A stretch of 64,000 nucleotides of DNA from Pseudomonas syringae (GTDB taxonomy: Bacteria > Pseudomonadota > Gammaproteobacteria > Pseudomonadales > Pseudomonadaceae), in NCBI RefSeq assembly GCF_023278085.1, contig NZ_CP066265.1, positions 1,518,501 to 1,582,500 on the forward strand. Direction: 5' to 3'. Made by a program: the position numbers and the translations under genes. Shown piece after piece: positions 1-10,086 of the stretch (the stretch's first letter is position 1; each line of letters opens with the position of its first letter). Below the pieces are notes generated by a model that worked only from the letters and a program-made list of their open reading frames with translations, was not told the origin of the DNA and did not search any database.

Positions 1-192
1 CAGCAATACCGCACTCAGGAGCAGAATCGCGCCGATGCGCTGCTGCGCCTGAGCGAGCTGATCGTCAATGCCGCCAAGGTCGAAAAGAAACGCCGCCCGA
101 CCCGCCCGACATTGGGCTCCAAGACCCGTCGGCTGGAGTCCAAGAGCAAACGTGGCTCGATCAAGGCCGGGCGTGGCAAAGTGGATTTCTGA
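1..192 (+). CDS. arfB: ArfB alternative ribosome-rescue factor, C-terminal part (partial)
   Basis: The reading frame is open from the first base and ends in TGA at 190-192, giving the last 63 residues. The visible part is an Arg/Lys-rich tail (KKRRPTRPTLGSK, then RRLESKSKRGSIKAGRGKV). This is the hallmark C-terminus of ArfB/YaeJ, a peptidyl-tRNA hydrolase that inserts this tail into the empty mRNA channel of stalled ribosomes while its GGQ domain releases the peptide. The GGQ domain lies outside the window, so catalytic residues cannot be checked. The identification rests on the tail alone; release factors lack it. Confidence 0.85.
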   Translation, partial: QQYRTQEQNRADALLRLSELIVNAAKVEKKRRPTRPTLGSKTRRLESKSKRGSIKAGRGKVDF

Positions 193-204
193 ATACAACT
201 GAAC

Positions 205-305
205 CCTCAAGATCGGACGCAGAGCGTCCAGAACCGCATGCCGACGCGCAGCGTCGCACGATAGTCGAGATGATCGTTCCTCACGCTCCAGCGTGGGAAT
301 GATGA
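205..305. repeat. Dispersed GACGCAGAGCGTC-type intergenic repeat, copy 1
   Basis: This gap between arfB and the MFS gene holds short palindromes such as GGACGCAGAGCGTCC and CGACGCGCAGCGTCG, followed by CACGCTCCAGCGTGGGAATGA. The same words return at 21759-21992 and 61513-61660, so this is a dispersed, hairpin-forming intergenic repeat. It lies between convergent genes and may act as an mRNA 3' end. Confidence 0.7.
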
Positions 306-318
306 CCGGAACCGATCA

Positions 319-1518
319 TTACTGGCGCAACGCCTGCGCCTGTTTGTACAGATAAACGCTCAACCCCAGCCCGGTGAGTGACGCCAGCGCCGCAAACAGA
401 AAGATCGAGACAAAGCCGAACCCTGCGGCAATCGCGCCTGCCAAGGGGCCGGTGATGCCCAGTGACAGGTCGATGAACAGTGAGTACGCGCCTACCGCCG
501 CGCCGCGACTGGAGGCCGGGACCAGGTTCACGGCTTCCACGCCCAGTGCCGGGAACACCAGCGAGAAGCCGAAGCCGGTCAGTGCCGCACCGGCCAGTGC
601 CAGGCCTGGCGTCGGCGCCATCCACAGCAGTAGCAGCCCCAGTGTTTCTACCGACAGGCAGACAATCGCCACCCGAAAGCCGCCCAGGCGGTTGATCAGA
701 TTGCCGAACAGCAAGCGTGCAGCGATGAAACTGCCACCAAACAGCGTCAGGCACAGTGCAGCATTCGGCCAGTGGTTGCTGGCGTAATACAGCGTAATAA
801 ACGTCGCGATGGTGCCGAAACCGATACCGCCCAGCGCCAGCCCCATGCCATGCGGAAAGACCCGCCCCAGTACATGCATGAACGGCAGCCGTTCGCCGTG
901 GACGATCGGCGCGGCTTCCTTGTGCCACGTCAGGTAAAGCCCCAGCGCGCACAGCAGCATGATGCTCACGCCTACCGTCCACAGGCCGAGTGAATCAACC
1001 ATCCACACGCCCAGTGGCGCGCCGATGGCCAAGGCACCATAACTGGCGATGCCGTTCCAGGAAATCACCTTGGCGGTGTTCTGCGCACCGACCCTGCCGA
1101 TGCCCCAGCCAATCGAACCCGAGCCAACCAGGCTTTCCGCGCTGCCGAGAATGACCCGGCCGATCAACAGAATCACCAGGCTCGCCATAGGCCAGCTGTC
1201 CAGCCAGATCGGCACCAGCATGAACACGCCGCTCAGTCCGCAACCGGCCAGGCCGATCTGTACCGCTTTCTTGCTGCCCAGGTTGTCGATGATACGGCTC
1301 GCCCATGGCCGACTGATCAGCGTCGCCAGGTATTGCACGCTGATGACCAGCCCGGCGATCACTGCGCCAAAGCCCAGATCGCTGTGGACATAGCCGGGCA
1401 GAACGGCAAGCGGGATACCGATGTTCAGATAACCGATGAAGGTAAACATCACGATGGAAACGACGGTCAGGGTGACGGCCGACGGGCTTTGCGGTGTGGT
1501 GTGCTGTGTCTCGGGCAT
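319..1518 (-). CDS. MFS transporter (YhhS-like)
   Basis: The 399-residue protein has about 12 hydrophobic segments and two six-helix halves, typical of a major facilitator. The loop after helix 2 carries the MFS signature region ([16 protein letters not shown], about residues 69-84), and a related segment follows in the second half (GNLINRLGG). Overall it resembles the YhhS-type group of putative effluxers. The substrate cannot be read from the sequence. It is a single gene, convergent with arfB, with a repeat between them. The start is the ATG at 1518; a polar 15-residue N-terminus precedes helix 1. Role as exporter is inference from the family. Confidence 0.85.
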   Translation of the reverse strand: MPETQHTTPQSPSAVTLTVVSIVMFTFIGYLNIGIPLAVLPGYVHSDLGFGAVIAGLVISVQYLATLISRPWASRIIDNLGSKKAVQIGLAGCGLSGVFMLVPIWLDSWPMASLVILLIGRVILGSAESLVGSGSIGWGIGRVGAQNTAKVISWNGIASYGALAIGAPLGVWMVDSLGLWTVGVSIMLLCALGLYLTWHKEAAPIVHGERLPFMHVLGRVFPHGMGLALGGIGFGTIATFITLYYASNHWPNAALCLTLFGGSFIAARLLFGNLINRLGGFRVAIVCLSVETLGLLLLWMAPTPGLALAGAALTGFGFSLVFPALGVEAVNLVPASSRGAAVGAYSLFIDLSLGITGPLAGAIAAGFGFVSIFLFAALASLTGLGLSVYLYKQAQALRQ

Positions 1519-1655
1519 GGGGCAGGCTTTCGTTCTGTACAGGCTGGCTTTCGAGCGGGCAGGGGAAAACCCTTAGCAAGCTCTCGAAGTGCTCATCATA
1601 CCGACGCATCGAGCGATGCAGGTGCAACAGATTGAAATAAACGGTGAATGACGGA

Positions 1656-1835
1656 TTATTTGTTCGTGGGTGCCACGAGCTGTGTGGTCACGAGTGCCGC
1701 CAGTGCGTTTTCCTGGGTTCCGAAACGTGCGAGCAGGGCGCTCTGTTTTTCCGGGCTGAGGCGTGACCAGATCTCGATCATTTTTTCGGCCGTGCCAATC
1801 AAGGCGCTGGCCTGGGTTTCGGTGAAGTCAGTCAT
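1656..1835 (-). CDS. Small hypothetical protein (59 aa)
   Basis: An ATG at 1835 opens a 59-residue frame beginning MTDFTETQASALIGTAEKM and ending in APTNK. It is rich in Ala, Glu and Leu, contains EKQSALLARFGTQENALAAL, and looks mostly helical, with no signal peptide or membrane segment. The Shine-Dalgarno sequence is weak. The frame stays open upstream of the ATG, but no better start was seen. I do not recognise the family. Amino-acid and codon use look natural, unlike the opposite-strand frame over the same bases, which is Cys/Ser/Arg-rich. A second tiny gene lies just upstream on the same strand, so the two may be co-transcribed. Confidence 0.55.
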   Translation of the reverse strand: MTDFTETQASALIGTAEKMIEIWSRLSPEKQSALLARFGTQENALAALVTTQLVAPTNK

Positions 1836-1865
1836 GAATCTGCGGTCTGCCTGTTGCTGGTGTTC

Positions 1866-1908
1866 CAGGCGTATTGAAAATCGGCAAACCCGTTTTTCGA
1901 TACGCCTG
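1866..1908. repeat. Inverted repeat between two small genes
   Basis: CAGGCGTAT at 1866-1874 pairs with ATACGCCTG at 1900-1908. The interior adds AAAA/TTTT and CGG/CCG pairs around a short loop, so nearly the whole 43 bases can fold. There is no T-run after it on either strand, so it is not a plain terminator. It may stabilise the 3' end of the upstream small mRNA. Confidence 0.55.
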
Positions 1909-1921
1909 AAAACAATCGCCT

Positions 1922-2062
1922 TCAGTCTTTGCTGCCGGCTTTCTGGCTGTCTTGAGCCGAAGGTGCTGCCTTTATTGCTACAGCTTGACCCAGTTCTTGT
2001 TGAGCCAGGGTCGACTGTTGTGGTTCCTGTTGGCCTGGTGGGAAGTTTGGAATTTCATGCAT
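1922..2062 (-). CDS. Small hypothetical Gln/Pro/Ala-rich protein (46 aa)
   Basis: The ATG at 2062 is preceded by GAGGAG with about 8 bases spacing, which favours it over another in-frame ATG six bases upstream (2068) that sits too close. The 46-residue product starts MHEIPNFPPGQQEPQQSTL and ends in SQKAGSKD. It is hydrophilic, rich in Gln, Pro and Ala, and probably disordered. There is no signal peptide and no known motif. The good ribosome-binding site is the main argument that it is real. The family is unknown to me. Confidence 0.5.
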   Translation of the reverse strand: MHEIPNFPPGQQEPQQSTLAQQELGQAVAIKAAPSAQDSQKAGSKD

Positions 2063-2284
2063 CGTCATCGCTCCTCGCAAGGTGTTGCAGATAGAACCGT
2101 GCTTTAAAAAGCAGGGGCAGGATAACCCACTGAAAATGACAATCAGGATATTTTTTTATACTGATTGCTGCAGTTGCGAAACAAAATCGCCTTTTCACTG
2201 TCCCGGCTCTCACCTTGCGAGGTGCTGTGCAGCTTGATTTTACTGGGCTGGACCGCGAGCGCGCGGTCTGTGGGCATCAGCCAT

Positions 2285-2641
2285 TTATTTTCGGCCTTCT
2301 GCTTTTTTGGCCACTTCATCAGTGCGTGCCGCCATGATGAAGTCGTTGCGATGCAGCCCCTTGATCGAATGGCTCCACCAGGTAACGGTCACTTTGCCCC
2401 ATTCGGTGAGCAGACCTGGATGATGGCCTTCGGCTTCGGCGATCTCTCCGACGGCGTTGGTGAACGCCAGTGCAAACTTGAAGTTCTTGAACAGAAACAC
2501 TTTCTCCAGCTGCATCACGCTGTCGCGTACTTCGATGTTCCAGTCAGGGATCTGTTTGAGCAACTCCGGCAGCTCGGCGTCGCTGACCTGCGGGGCGTCG
2601 GCGCTGCAGGCTTCGCAGTTGGCTTGATTCAGAGTAGTCAT
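2285..2641 (-). CDS. phhB: Pterin-4a-carbinolamine dehydratase PhhB
   Basis: The 118-residue protein dehydrates 4a-hydroxytetrahydropterin, recycling the cofactor used by phenylalanine hydroxylase. The family core is plain: the WNIEVRD strand, then [19 protein letters not shown] with the active-site His pair, and [17 protein letters not shown] near the end. Length matches other Pseudomonas PhhB proteins. The start is taken at MTTLNQ (2641); a second ATG two codons upstream is possible. It lies 62 bases downstream of phhA on the same strand, fitting a phhAB operon. In P. aeruginosa PhhB is also reported to be needed for normal PhhA levels. Confidence 0.95.
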   Translation of the reverse strand: MTTLNQANCEACSADAPQVSDAELPELLKQIPDWNIEVRDSVMQLEKVFLFKNFKFALAFTNAVGEIAEAEGHHPGLLTEWGKVTVTWWSHSIKGLHRNDFIMAARTDEVAKKAEGRK

Positions 2642-2703
2642 AAACACAGGTTCCTTTTCAGTACGAGGCTGAGTGCCCGGCGCGGTCTGGACGTCTGGCG
2701 CAT

Positions 2704-3501
2704 TCAGGCCGCGTGGCTTTTGGTTTTAGGGGGAAATCTGGGGGCATGCAAACCCAGCTGCATCCCTTGTTCGACCAGCGCCATGATGTCCTCTTGGGCC
2801 AGATCGAACAAACGCTTGAGATTGGGCAGGACAAAATACACCGGTTGCAGAATATCGATCCGGTAGGGCGTGCGCATTGCCTCAAGGGGATCGAAGGGCT
2901 GGTGCTCCGGCGCTGAAGACAGGCTGTAGACAGCCTCTTTGGGTGAAGAAAGGATGCCGCCGCCGTAGATGCGTCGCCCTTGGGGCGTATCGACCAGACC
3001 AAATTCGATGGTCATCCAGTACAGCCGTGCCAGGTACACACGCTGCTCTTTGGATGCGCTCAGCCCGAGCTTGCCATACGTTTGGGTAAATTCGGCAAAC
3101 CAGGGGTTGGTCAGCAGCGGGCAGTGGCCGAAGATTTCGTGAAAAATATCCGGCTCCTGCAAGTAATCCAGCTCTTCTTCAGTGCGAATAAACGTTGCCA
3201 CCGGAAAGCGCTTGCTGGCCAGCAGTTCAAAGAACGTCTGAAAAGGAATCAGCGCAGGTACTCGCTCGACCTGCCAGCCGGTGGTCGCGCCCAACACTGC
3301 ATTGATTTCGCCCAGTTGCGGAATGCGATCAAGGGGCAGGCCCAGTTGCTCGATGCCGTCCAGGTATTCCTGGCAGGCGCGGCCCTCGATGATCTTCATC
3401 TGCCGGGTGATCAGCGTGTTCCAGACCGCATGCTCGGCGGCAGGGTAATCAATGAAGCCCGAGGCGTCCGGCTCGCGTGCCACGTAGTGCGTCTGGGCCA
3501 T
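2704..3501 (-). CDS. phhA: Phenylalanine-4-hydroxylase PhhA
   Basis: This iron- and pterin-dependent monooxygenase converts phenylalanine to tyrosine, the first step of phenylalanine catabolism. The 265-residue protein has the motif [10 protein letters not shown], giving iron ligands His121 and His126, and Glu166 in YWMTIEFGL completes the 2-His-1-Glu triad. Length agrees with bacterial single-domain enzymes of about 262 residues. There is no regulatory ACT domain, as expected for bacteria. It is transcribed away from phhR, and two TyrR-like boxes lie between them, so activation by PhhR is expected. Confidence 0.96.
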   Translation of the reverse strand: MAQTHYVAREPDASGFIDYPAAEHAVWNTLITRQMKIIEGRACQEYLDGIEQLGLPLDRIPQLGEINAVLGATTGWQVERVPALIPFQTFFELLASKRFPVATFIRTEEELDYLQEPDIFHEIFGHCPLLTNPWFAEFTQTYGKLGLSASKEQRVYLARLYWMTIEFGLVDTPQGRRIYGGGILSSPKEAVYSLSSAPEHQPFDPLEAMRTPYRIDILQPVYFVLPNLKRLFDLAQEDIMALVEQGMQLGLHAPRFPPKTKSHAA

Positions 3502-3617
3502 GCTGATGTCCTCGAATAAGGGTGCTGTTTTTGTAAGGCCTGGACTCAGAAATAGCTCACTTTGGGCGGTGCGTCAGTGTCCCAGCCCCTGTACATGACC
3601 CCATTCCTGCCGAAATA

Positions 3618-3635
3618 CGTAACGAAAACTTTACG
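3618..3635. promoter_or_regulatory. Putative PhhR/TyrR box 1
   Basis: The sequence CGTAAC-GAAAAC-TTTACG is an 18-bp inverted repeat matching the TyrR-family arrangement TGTAAA-N6-TTTACA at most conserved positions. It lies about 117 bases upstream of the phhA start and 125 bases upstream of phhR, in the divergent region. Binding by PhhR is inferred. Confidence 0.6.
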
Positions 3636-3690
3636 AGTACCTCCTCAGCCCCTTGAATCGTGGCTCCGCTAAGGCCTGATTGCGCTGTGC

Positions 3691-3708
3691 TGTAACGTAT
3701 TGTTGACG
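3691..3708. promoter_or_regulatory. Putative PhhR/TyrR box 2
   Basis: TGTAAC-GTATTG-TTGACG has the same 6-6-6 layout as box 1, with a good left half-site and a weaker right one. It is 52 bases upstream of the phhR start, close enough to allow autoregulation, and 73 bases from box 1. Confidence 0.5.
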
Positions 3709-3759
3709 ATAGACTTCAGTGCCTTACAAAAAAACAGCGCTTACAGGAGCGGGCCACCC

Positions 3760-5325
3760 ATGCGCATCAAGGTGCATTGTCAAAACCGGATCGGCATCCT
3801 CCGCGACATTCTCGATCTGCTGGTCGCCTATGGCGTCAACGTGGCTCGCGGTGAAGTGGGCGGCGAACATGGCGATGCCATCTATTTGCACTGTCCGAAC
3901 CTGATCAACCTGCAGTTTCAGGCGTTGCGCCCGAAGTTCGAAGCGATCACCGGCGTGTTCGGCGTCAAGCGCGTCGGGCTGATGCCCAGCGAGCGGCGGC
4001 ACATGGAGTTGAATGCCTTGCTGGGCGCGCTGGAGTTTCCGGTGCTGTCCATCGACATGGCCGGCGCCATCGTGGCGGCCAACCGGGCCGCGGCGCAATT
4101 GCTGGGGGTGCGGGTTGATGAGGTGCCGGGGATCCCGTTGTCGCGTTATGCCGAGGATTTCGACCTGCCCGAGCTGGTGCGCGCCAGCAAGTCGCGTATC
4201 AATGGCCTGCGGGTCAAAGTGCGCGGCGATGTGTTTCTGGCCGACATCGCGCCGCTGCAATCCGAACACGATGACAGCGAAGCCATGGCCGGTGCGGTGT
4301 TGACCCTGCACCGCGCCGATCGGGTCGGCGAGCGTATCTATCATGTGCGCAAGCAGGAGTTGCGTGGCTTTGACAGCATCTTCCAGAGCTCCAGAGTCAT
4401 GGCTGCAGTGGTTCGCGAGGCGCGGCGCATGGCACCGCTGGACGCGCCGTTACTGATCGAAGGCGAAACCGGCACCGGCAAGGAGCTGTTGGCCCGCGCC
4501 TGCCACCTCGCCAGCCCGCGGGGTCAGTCACCGCTGATGGCGCTCAACTGCGCCGGGCTGTCGGAGTCCATGGCCGAGATCGAGTTGTTCGGTTACGACC
4601 CCGGTGCTTTCGAGGGCGCGCGCCTGGAAGGCCGACTCGGGCTGCTGGAACTCACCGCAGGCGGCACGCTGTTTCTGGACGGCGTGGGTGAGCTGAGTGC
4701 GCGTATGCAGGCCAAGCTGCTGCGCTTTATTCAGGACGGCAGCTTTCGCCGGGTGGGCAGCGACGAAGATATGTTTCTCGATGTGCGCGTGGTGTGTTCG
4801 ACCCAGGTCGATCTGTCAGAGCTGTGCGCGAGAGGCGAGTTCAGACAGGATTTGTACCATCGGCTCAACGTGCTGTCTTTGCACATACCGCCGTTGCGCG
4901 ACTGTCTGGATGGCCTGGAGCCGCTGGTGGAACATTTCCTCGATCACGCCAGCCGCCAGATCGGTTGCCCGCTGCCCGGTATAGCGCCTGCAGCCATCAA
5001 GCGCCTGAGTCATTACCACTGGCCCGGCAACATTCGGCAACTGGAAAACGTATTGTTTCAGGCCGTGTCACTGTGCGAGGGCGGCAAGGTGCAGGCCGAG
5101 CATATCCGGCTGCCGGATTACGGTGTGCGTTCAGGCTTGACCGATGTTTCTCTGGATGGCGATCTCGACGCTATTGTCGGGCGCTTTGAACGGTCGGTGC
5201 TGGAGCAGTTATATGCACAGCATCCCAGCAGTCGCCAGTTGGCAAAACGCCTGGGCGTTTCTCATACAACGATTGCCAATAAATTGCGCGACCATCAAAT
5301 AAGCAAGGAAGCCAAAAACGAATGA
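3760..5325 (+). CDS. phhR: PhhR, TyrR-type regulator of aromatic amino acid catabolism
   Basis: The 521-residue protein has an N-terminal ACT domain (residues 1-75), a PAS-like domain (about 85-190), an AAA+ domain (about 205-430) and a C-terminal helix-turn-helix (SRQLAKRLGVSHTTIANKL). Walker A is GETGTGKE at 235-242; Walker B is around FLDGVGEL at 305. The sigma-54 contact loop reads GAFEGA (282-287) instead of GAFTGA, as in TyrR-like members that act with sigma-70 RNA polymerase. The start is set at MRIKVHCQNR because AGGAG precedes it and the ACT domain begins there; the frame is open further upstream. It is divergent from phhAB, which it should activate. Confidence 0.93.
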   Translation: MRIKVHCQNRIGILRDILDLLVAYGVNVARGEVGGEHGDAIYLHCPNLINLQFQALRPKFEAITGVFGVKRVGLMPSERRHMELNALLGALEFPVLSIDMAGAIVAANRAAAQLLGVRVDEVPGIPLSRYAEDFDLPELVRASKSRINGLRVKVRGDVFLADIAPLQSEHDDSEAMAGAVLTLHRADRVGERIYHVRKQELRGFDSIFQSSRVMAAVVREARRMAPLDAPLLIEGETGTGKELLARACHLASPRGQSPLMALNCAGLSESMAEIELFGYDPGAFEGARLEGRLGLLELTAGGTLFLDGVGELSARMQAKLLRFIQDGSFRRVGSDEDMFLDVRVVCSTQVDLSELCARGEFRQDLYHRLNVLSLHIPPLRDCLDGLEPLVEHFLDHASRQIGCPLPGIAPAAIKRLSHYHWPGNIRQLENVLFQAVSLCEGGKVQAEHIRLPDYGVRSGLTDVSLDGDLDAIVGRFERSVLEQLYAQHPSSRQLAKRLGVSHTTIANKLRDHQISKEAKNE

Positions 5326-5339
5326 GCAATCTTTCAATG

Positions 5340-5365
5340 CGCCTCGCCGTTTAATCTGCGAGGCG
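5340..5365. terminator. Hairpin between phhR and the DUF2790 gene
   Basis: CGCCTCGC at 5340-5347 pairs perfectly with GCGAGGCG at 5358-5365 across a 10-base loop. It sits between two convergent genes. Neither strand has a convincing T-run after it, so it could be a weak or factor-assisted bidirectional end. Confidence 0.4.
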
Positions 5366-5394
5366 TCGTGCATGCATTACAACGGTACCGACAC

Positions 5395-5661
5395 TCAGCC
5401 GTTGCTGCAGCCGTTGCCCATCACCTGATAACTCATGATGTGCCGCGCGCCTTGCGAATCTTCATAGACCATGCGTGCCGGCACCACTTCGCAAACGCTG
5501 GGGATCTGGCTGATGGAGATCACCCGGGCGATGTCGAGGTGCGTGCCGTAGGTGTACTGCTCGACACGGGCCTGTTGAGCGGCCACTTTGGTCTGCGATT
5601 CTTCGGCCATGGCGAAGCTGCTGATACCGCACAGTGCCACTACTGCTAATAAAGCTTTCAT
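5395..5661 (-). CDS. DUF2790 family small exported protein
   Basis: The 88-residue protein starts with a signal peptide (MKALLAVVALCGISSFAMAEE, cleavage probably after AMA). The mature part contains YTYGTHLDIARVISI, two cysteines (CEVVP and GNGC) that could form a disulphide, and the VPARMVYEDSQG segment typical of DUF2790. This family occurs in many copies in Pseudomonas genomes, and several members are reported to respond to copper or stress; no function can be read here. It is a single gene, convergent with phhR. Confidence 0.85.
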   Translation of the reverse strand: MKALLAVVALCGISSFAMAEESQTKVAAQQARVEQYTYGTHLDIARVISISQIPSVCEVVPARMVYEDSQGARHIMSYQVMGNGCSNG

Positions 5662-5920
5662 TGCGTTTTTACCTTTTCGAAAGTGAGCGCGGTCGCATCA
5701 CGTTTTTGACGTCATGTGCGAAGGCTGTTTGATGCGTTTCTTTATCAGGAACAACACTGCGTGGGGGCAGCTGATGTTTGCCTTGTTGGCGGAACGAATT
5801 CTATGCCTGTTGCCAGACCACATATATAAAGGCTTTGGATAAGCGCTTTCGTCAAAACGGTAATAATCTGAAGGGCAGCTGCAAGTTTCAAGCTTCAAGC
5901 TGCAAGCTTTCTGGCTTCAT

Positions 5921-5958
5921 GCTTGCAGCTTGCAGCTTGCAGCTTGCAGCTTGCAGCT
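5921..5958. repeat. GCTTGCA heptamer tandem array
   Basis: The heptamer GCTTGCA is repeated 5.4 times without error. The preceding bases 5881-5910 hold degenerate relatives (AAGCTTCAAGCTGCAAGC). The array sits in the 395-base gap before acs (5662-6056). Nothing else recognisable was seen in that gap apart from the acs ribosome-binding site. Confidence 0.85.
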
Positions 5959-6056
5959 CCGGCCCCGCCCGGTAATACCAACGTCGAATGGTTCCTCCGG
6001 GGGTGGCGGGATACAACGTGTGCATAAAACAACAACTATCCACCGAGGTAACCAAG

Positions 6057-8012
<1,956 letters not shown>

Positions 8013-8029
8013 TCGCTCAGCGTTGATAG

Positions 8030-8064
8030 CGCCCCGTTCGGTGAAAGCCGGGCGGGGCGTTTTT
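8030..8064 (+). terminator. Rho-independent terminator of acs
   Basis: CGCCCCG at 8030-8036 pairs with CGGGGCG at 8053-8059, followed by TTTTTG. It lies 18 bases after the acs stop codon. Confidence 0.85.
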
Positions 8065-8361
8065 GTTTTCGGGCCCGGCGCTGGCAGGGGAAACGAGATA
8101 TATATCGGTTTGTTACGGGTTTACACGATGTTGAGTAGCCGTGCGTCATTGTAGGACGCGTTCCTCGATTTCTGCGTGGAAACGCGCCGAATGGGCGTGA
8201 TTTTTCGTGAGATGAAAGGCTGGGCTTGCCGGATTAGAAGGGTTTGCCAATAATGGGCGCGTTTTTTGCTGTATCGACAGGTTGTATCGTCACTCAAGGA
8301 TCAGGTGAAACCTTTACCGTCAATAGGGTAAAGTGGCTTTTCCAGTGGTTCTGTAACTAGT

Positions 8362-8377
8362 TGTCGCATTGAAGAAA
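8362..8377 (+). promoter_or_regulatory. Putative ArgR half-site upstream of aotJ
   Basis: TGTCGC-ATTGAAGA-AA fits the half-site TGTCGC-N8-AA that I recall for Pseudomonas ArgR. It lies 167 bases before aotJ, and a related word, TGTCGT, follows at 8393. The rest of the long gap 8065-8543 shows no gene. Confidence 0.5.
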
Positions 8378-8543
8378 TATCGACTTCGAGCCTGTCGTTA
8401 AAATGCCCCTCATTCGCCGAGGGCCTGCGGACCGGTAATCCGGTGTCCCACGTCTGGCGTCGCTCTCTCCGAAATAGTCCTTTTGCACATTGGGCGCTTG
8501 CTCACTTTGCCACTTGTCGTGCTTCACCGATGGAGTTCTTGAA

Positions 8544-9320
8544 ATGAAAAAGCTCATGCTTATTGGCGCGCTGGCGTTGTCCGTGCTCGCCCAGCCGACG
8601 TTTGCTGACGAAAAACCGCTGAAAATCGGTATTGAAGCAGCTTACCCTCCGTTTGCCTCCAAGGCACCGGATGGCAGCATCGTCGGTTTCGACTACGACA
8701 TCGGCAATGCGCTGTGTGAAGAAATGAAGACCAAATGCACGTGGGTCGAGCAGGAATTCGACGGCCTGATCCCGGCACTCAAAGTGCGCAAGATCGATGC
8801 GATCCTGTCGTCGATGTCCATCACCGACGACCGCAAGAAGTCCGTGGATTTCACCGGCAAGTATTACAATTCACCAGCGCGTCTGGTGATGAAAGACGGC
8901 ACCACGGTCAGTGACAGCCTGGCTGAACTCAAGGGCAAGAAGATCGGCGTGCAGCGTGGTTCGATCCACGAGCGTTTCGCCCGTGAAGTCCTCGCCCCGC
9001 AAGGTGTTGTAGTGACGCCGTACGGTTCGCAGAACGAAATTTACCTGGACATCGGTGCAGGTCGTCTGGACGGCACCATTGCTGACGCCACGCTGCTGCA
9101 GGACGGTTTCCTGAAAACCGACGCTGGCAAGGGCTATGCATTCGTAGGCCCATCGTTTGCCGACCCTAAATACTTCGGTGACGGCATCGGCATCGCTGTA
9201 CGCAAAGGCGACAAGGCCAACCTCGATCGCCTCAATGCCGCCATTGCCGCGATCCGCGCCAACGGCAAATACAAGGCTATTCAGGACAAGTATTTCGACT
9301 TCGACATCTACGGCAAGTAA
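8544..9320 (+). CDS. aotJ: Arginine/ornithine-binding periplasmic protein AotJ
   Basis: This 258-residue substrate-binding protein captures arginine/ornithine-type basic amino acids in the periplasm for the AotQMP importer. It has a clear signal peptide ([21 protein letters not shown]) and the class-3 solute-binding core: [27 protein letters not shown] split over the first lobe, [16 protein letters not shown], and [14 protein letters not shown]. The start at 8544 places the signal peptide correctly. A hairpin directly after the gene probably keeps its mRNA more abundant than the permease part. The surrounding arginine genes support the specificity. Confidence 0.92.
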   Translation: MKKLMLIGALALSVLAQPTFADEKPLKIGIEAAYPPFASKAPDGSIVGFDYDIGNALCEEMKTKCTWVEQEFDGLIPALKVRKIDAILSSMSITDDRKKSVDFTGKYYNSPARLVMKDGTTVSDSLAELKGKKIGVQRGSIHERFAREVLAPQGVVVTPYGSQNEIYLDIGAGRLDGTIADATLLQDGFLKTDAGKGYAFVGPSFADPKYFGDGIGIAVRKGDKANLDRLNAAIAAIRANGKYKAIQDKYFDFDIYGK

Positions 9321-9334
9321 GTCGTCGCAACGAG

Positions 9335-9372
9335 ATGGCGCAAACAGGGTTGCCTGGCTTGCGCCATTTTTA
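9335..9372 (+). terminator. Hairpin between aotJ and aotQ
   Basis: ATGGCGCAA at 9335-9343 pairs with TTGCGCCAT at 9359-9367, followed by TTTTTATT. It has the form of an intrinsic terminator but lies inside the operon, so it likely causes partial termination and gives excess binding protein over permease. Confidence 0.8.
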
Positions 9373-9396
9373 TTCCACGCTTGAGGACCGCACATC

Positions 9397-10086
9397 ATGT
9401 TGAAAGGTTACGGGGCTGTCATCCTCGAAGGTGCATGGCTGACATTGCAGCTGGCCCTGTCGTCGATGGCTCTGGCGATCGTTCTCGGTCTGATCGGCGT
9501 GGCGCTGCGTCTGTCGCCGGTACGCTGGATTGCCTGGCTGGGCGATTTGTACAGCACAGTGATTCGCGGCATACCGGATCTGGTGCTGATCCTGCTGATC
9601 TTCTACGGCGGTCAGGATTTGCTCAACCGCGTCGCGCCGTTGCTGGGTTTCGACGACTATATCGACCTCGATCCGTTGCTGGCCGGTATCTGCACCCTGG
9701 GTTTTATCTTTGGTGCATACCTCTCGGAAACCTTTCGCGGTGCCTTCATGGCAATCCCCAAAGGGCAGGCCGAGGCGGGCATGGCGTATGGTCTGAGCAG
9801 CGGCAAGGTGTTCTTCCGCATTCTGGTGCCGCAGATGATTCGTCTGGCGATACCCGGTTTCACCAACAACTGGCTGGTGCTGACCAAGGCCACCGCGCTG
9901 ATTTCCGTGGTCGGCTTGCAGGACATGATGTTCAAGGCCAAGCAGGCGGCAGATGCCACTCGCGAGCCTTTCACCTTCTTTCTGGCGGTTGCGGCGATGT
10001 ACCTGGTGATCACTAGTGTTTCGCTGCTCGCTTTGCGTTATCTGGAAAAACGCTACTCGGTAGGCGTCAGGGCGGCTGACCTATGA
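9397..10086 (+). CDS. aotQ: Arginine/ornithine ABC transporter permease AotQ
   Basis: The 229-residue integral membrane protein has about five hydrophobic segments and the inner-membrane permease EAA loop (EAGMAYGLSSGKVFFRILVPQ, about residues 127-147), which docks on the ATPase. It belongs to the HisQ/HisM family of polar amino acid permeases and would form a heterodimer with AotM. Its last four bases overlap the start of aotM (ATGA), implying translational coupling. The symbol follows the conserved order aotJ-Q-M-O-P. Confidence 0.92.
   Translation: MLKGYGAVILEGAWLTLQLALSSMALAIVLGLIGVALRLSPVRWIAWLGDLYSTVIRGIPDLVLILLIFYGGQDLLNRVAPLLGFDDYIDLDPLLAGICTLGFIFGAYLSETFRGAFMAIPKGQAEAGMAYGLSSGKVFFRILVPQMIRLAIPGFTNNWLVLTKATALISVVGLQDMMFKAKQAADATREPFTFFLAVAAMYLVITSVSLLALRYLEKRYSVGVRAADL

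Noticed and set aside
3502..3690. A sigma-54 promoter for phhA
   Set aside because: No TGGC-N9/10-TGC pattern was found in the correct orientation, and PhhR lacks the GAFTGA motif.
5921..5958. A CRISPR or minisatellite with coding function
   Set aside because: The seven-base units are perfect but lie in a non-coding gap with no open frame or spacers.
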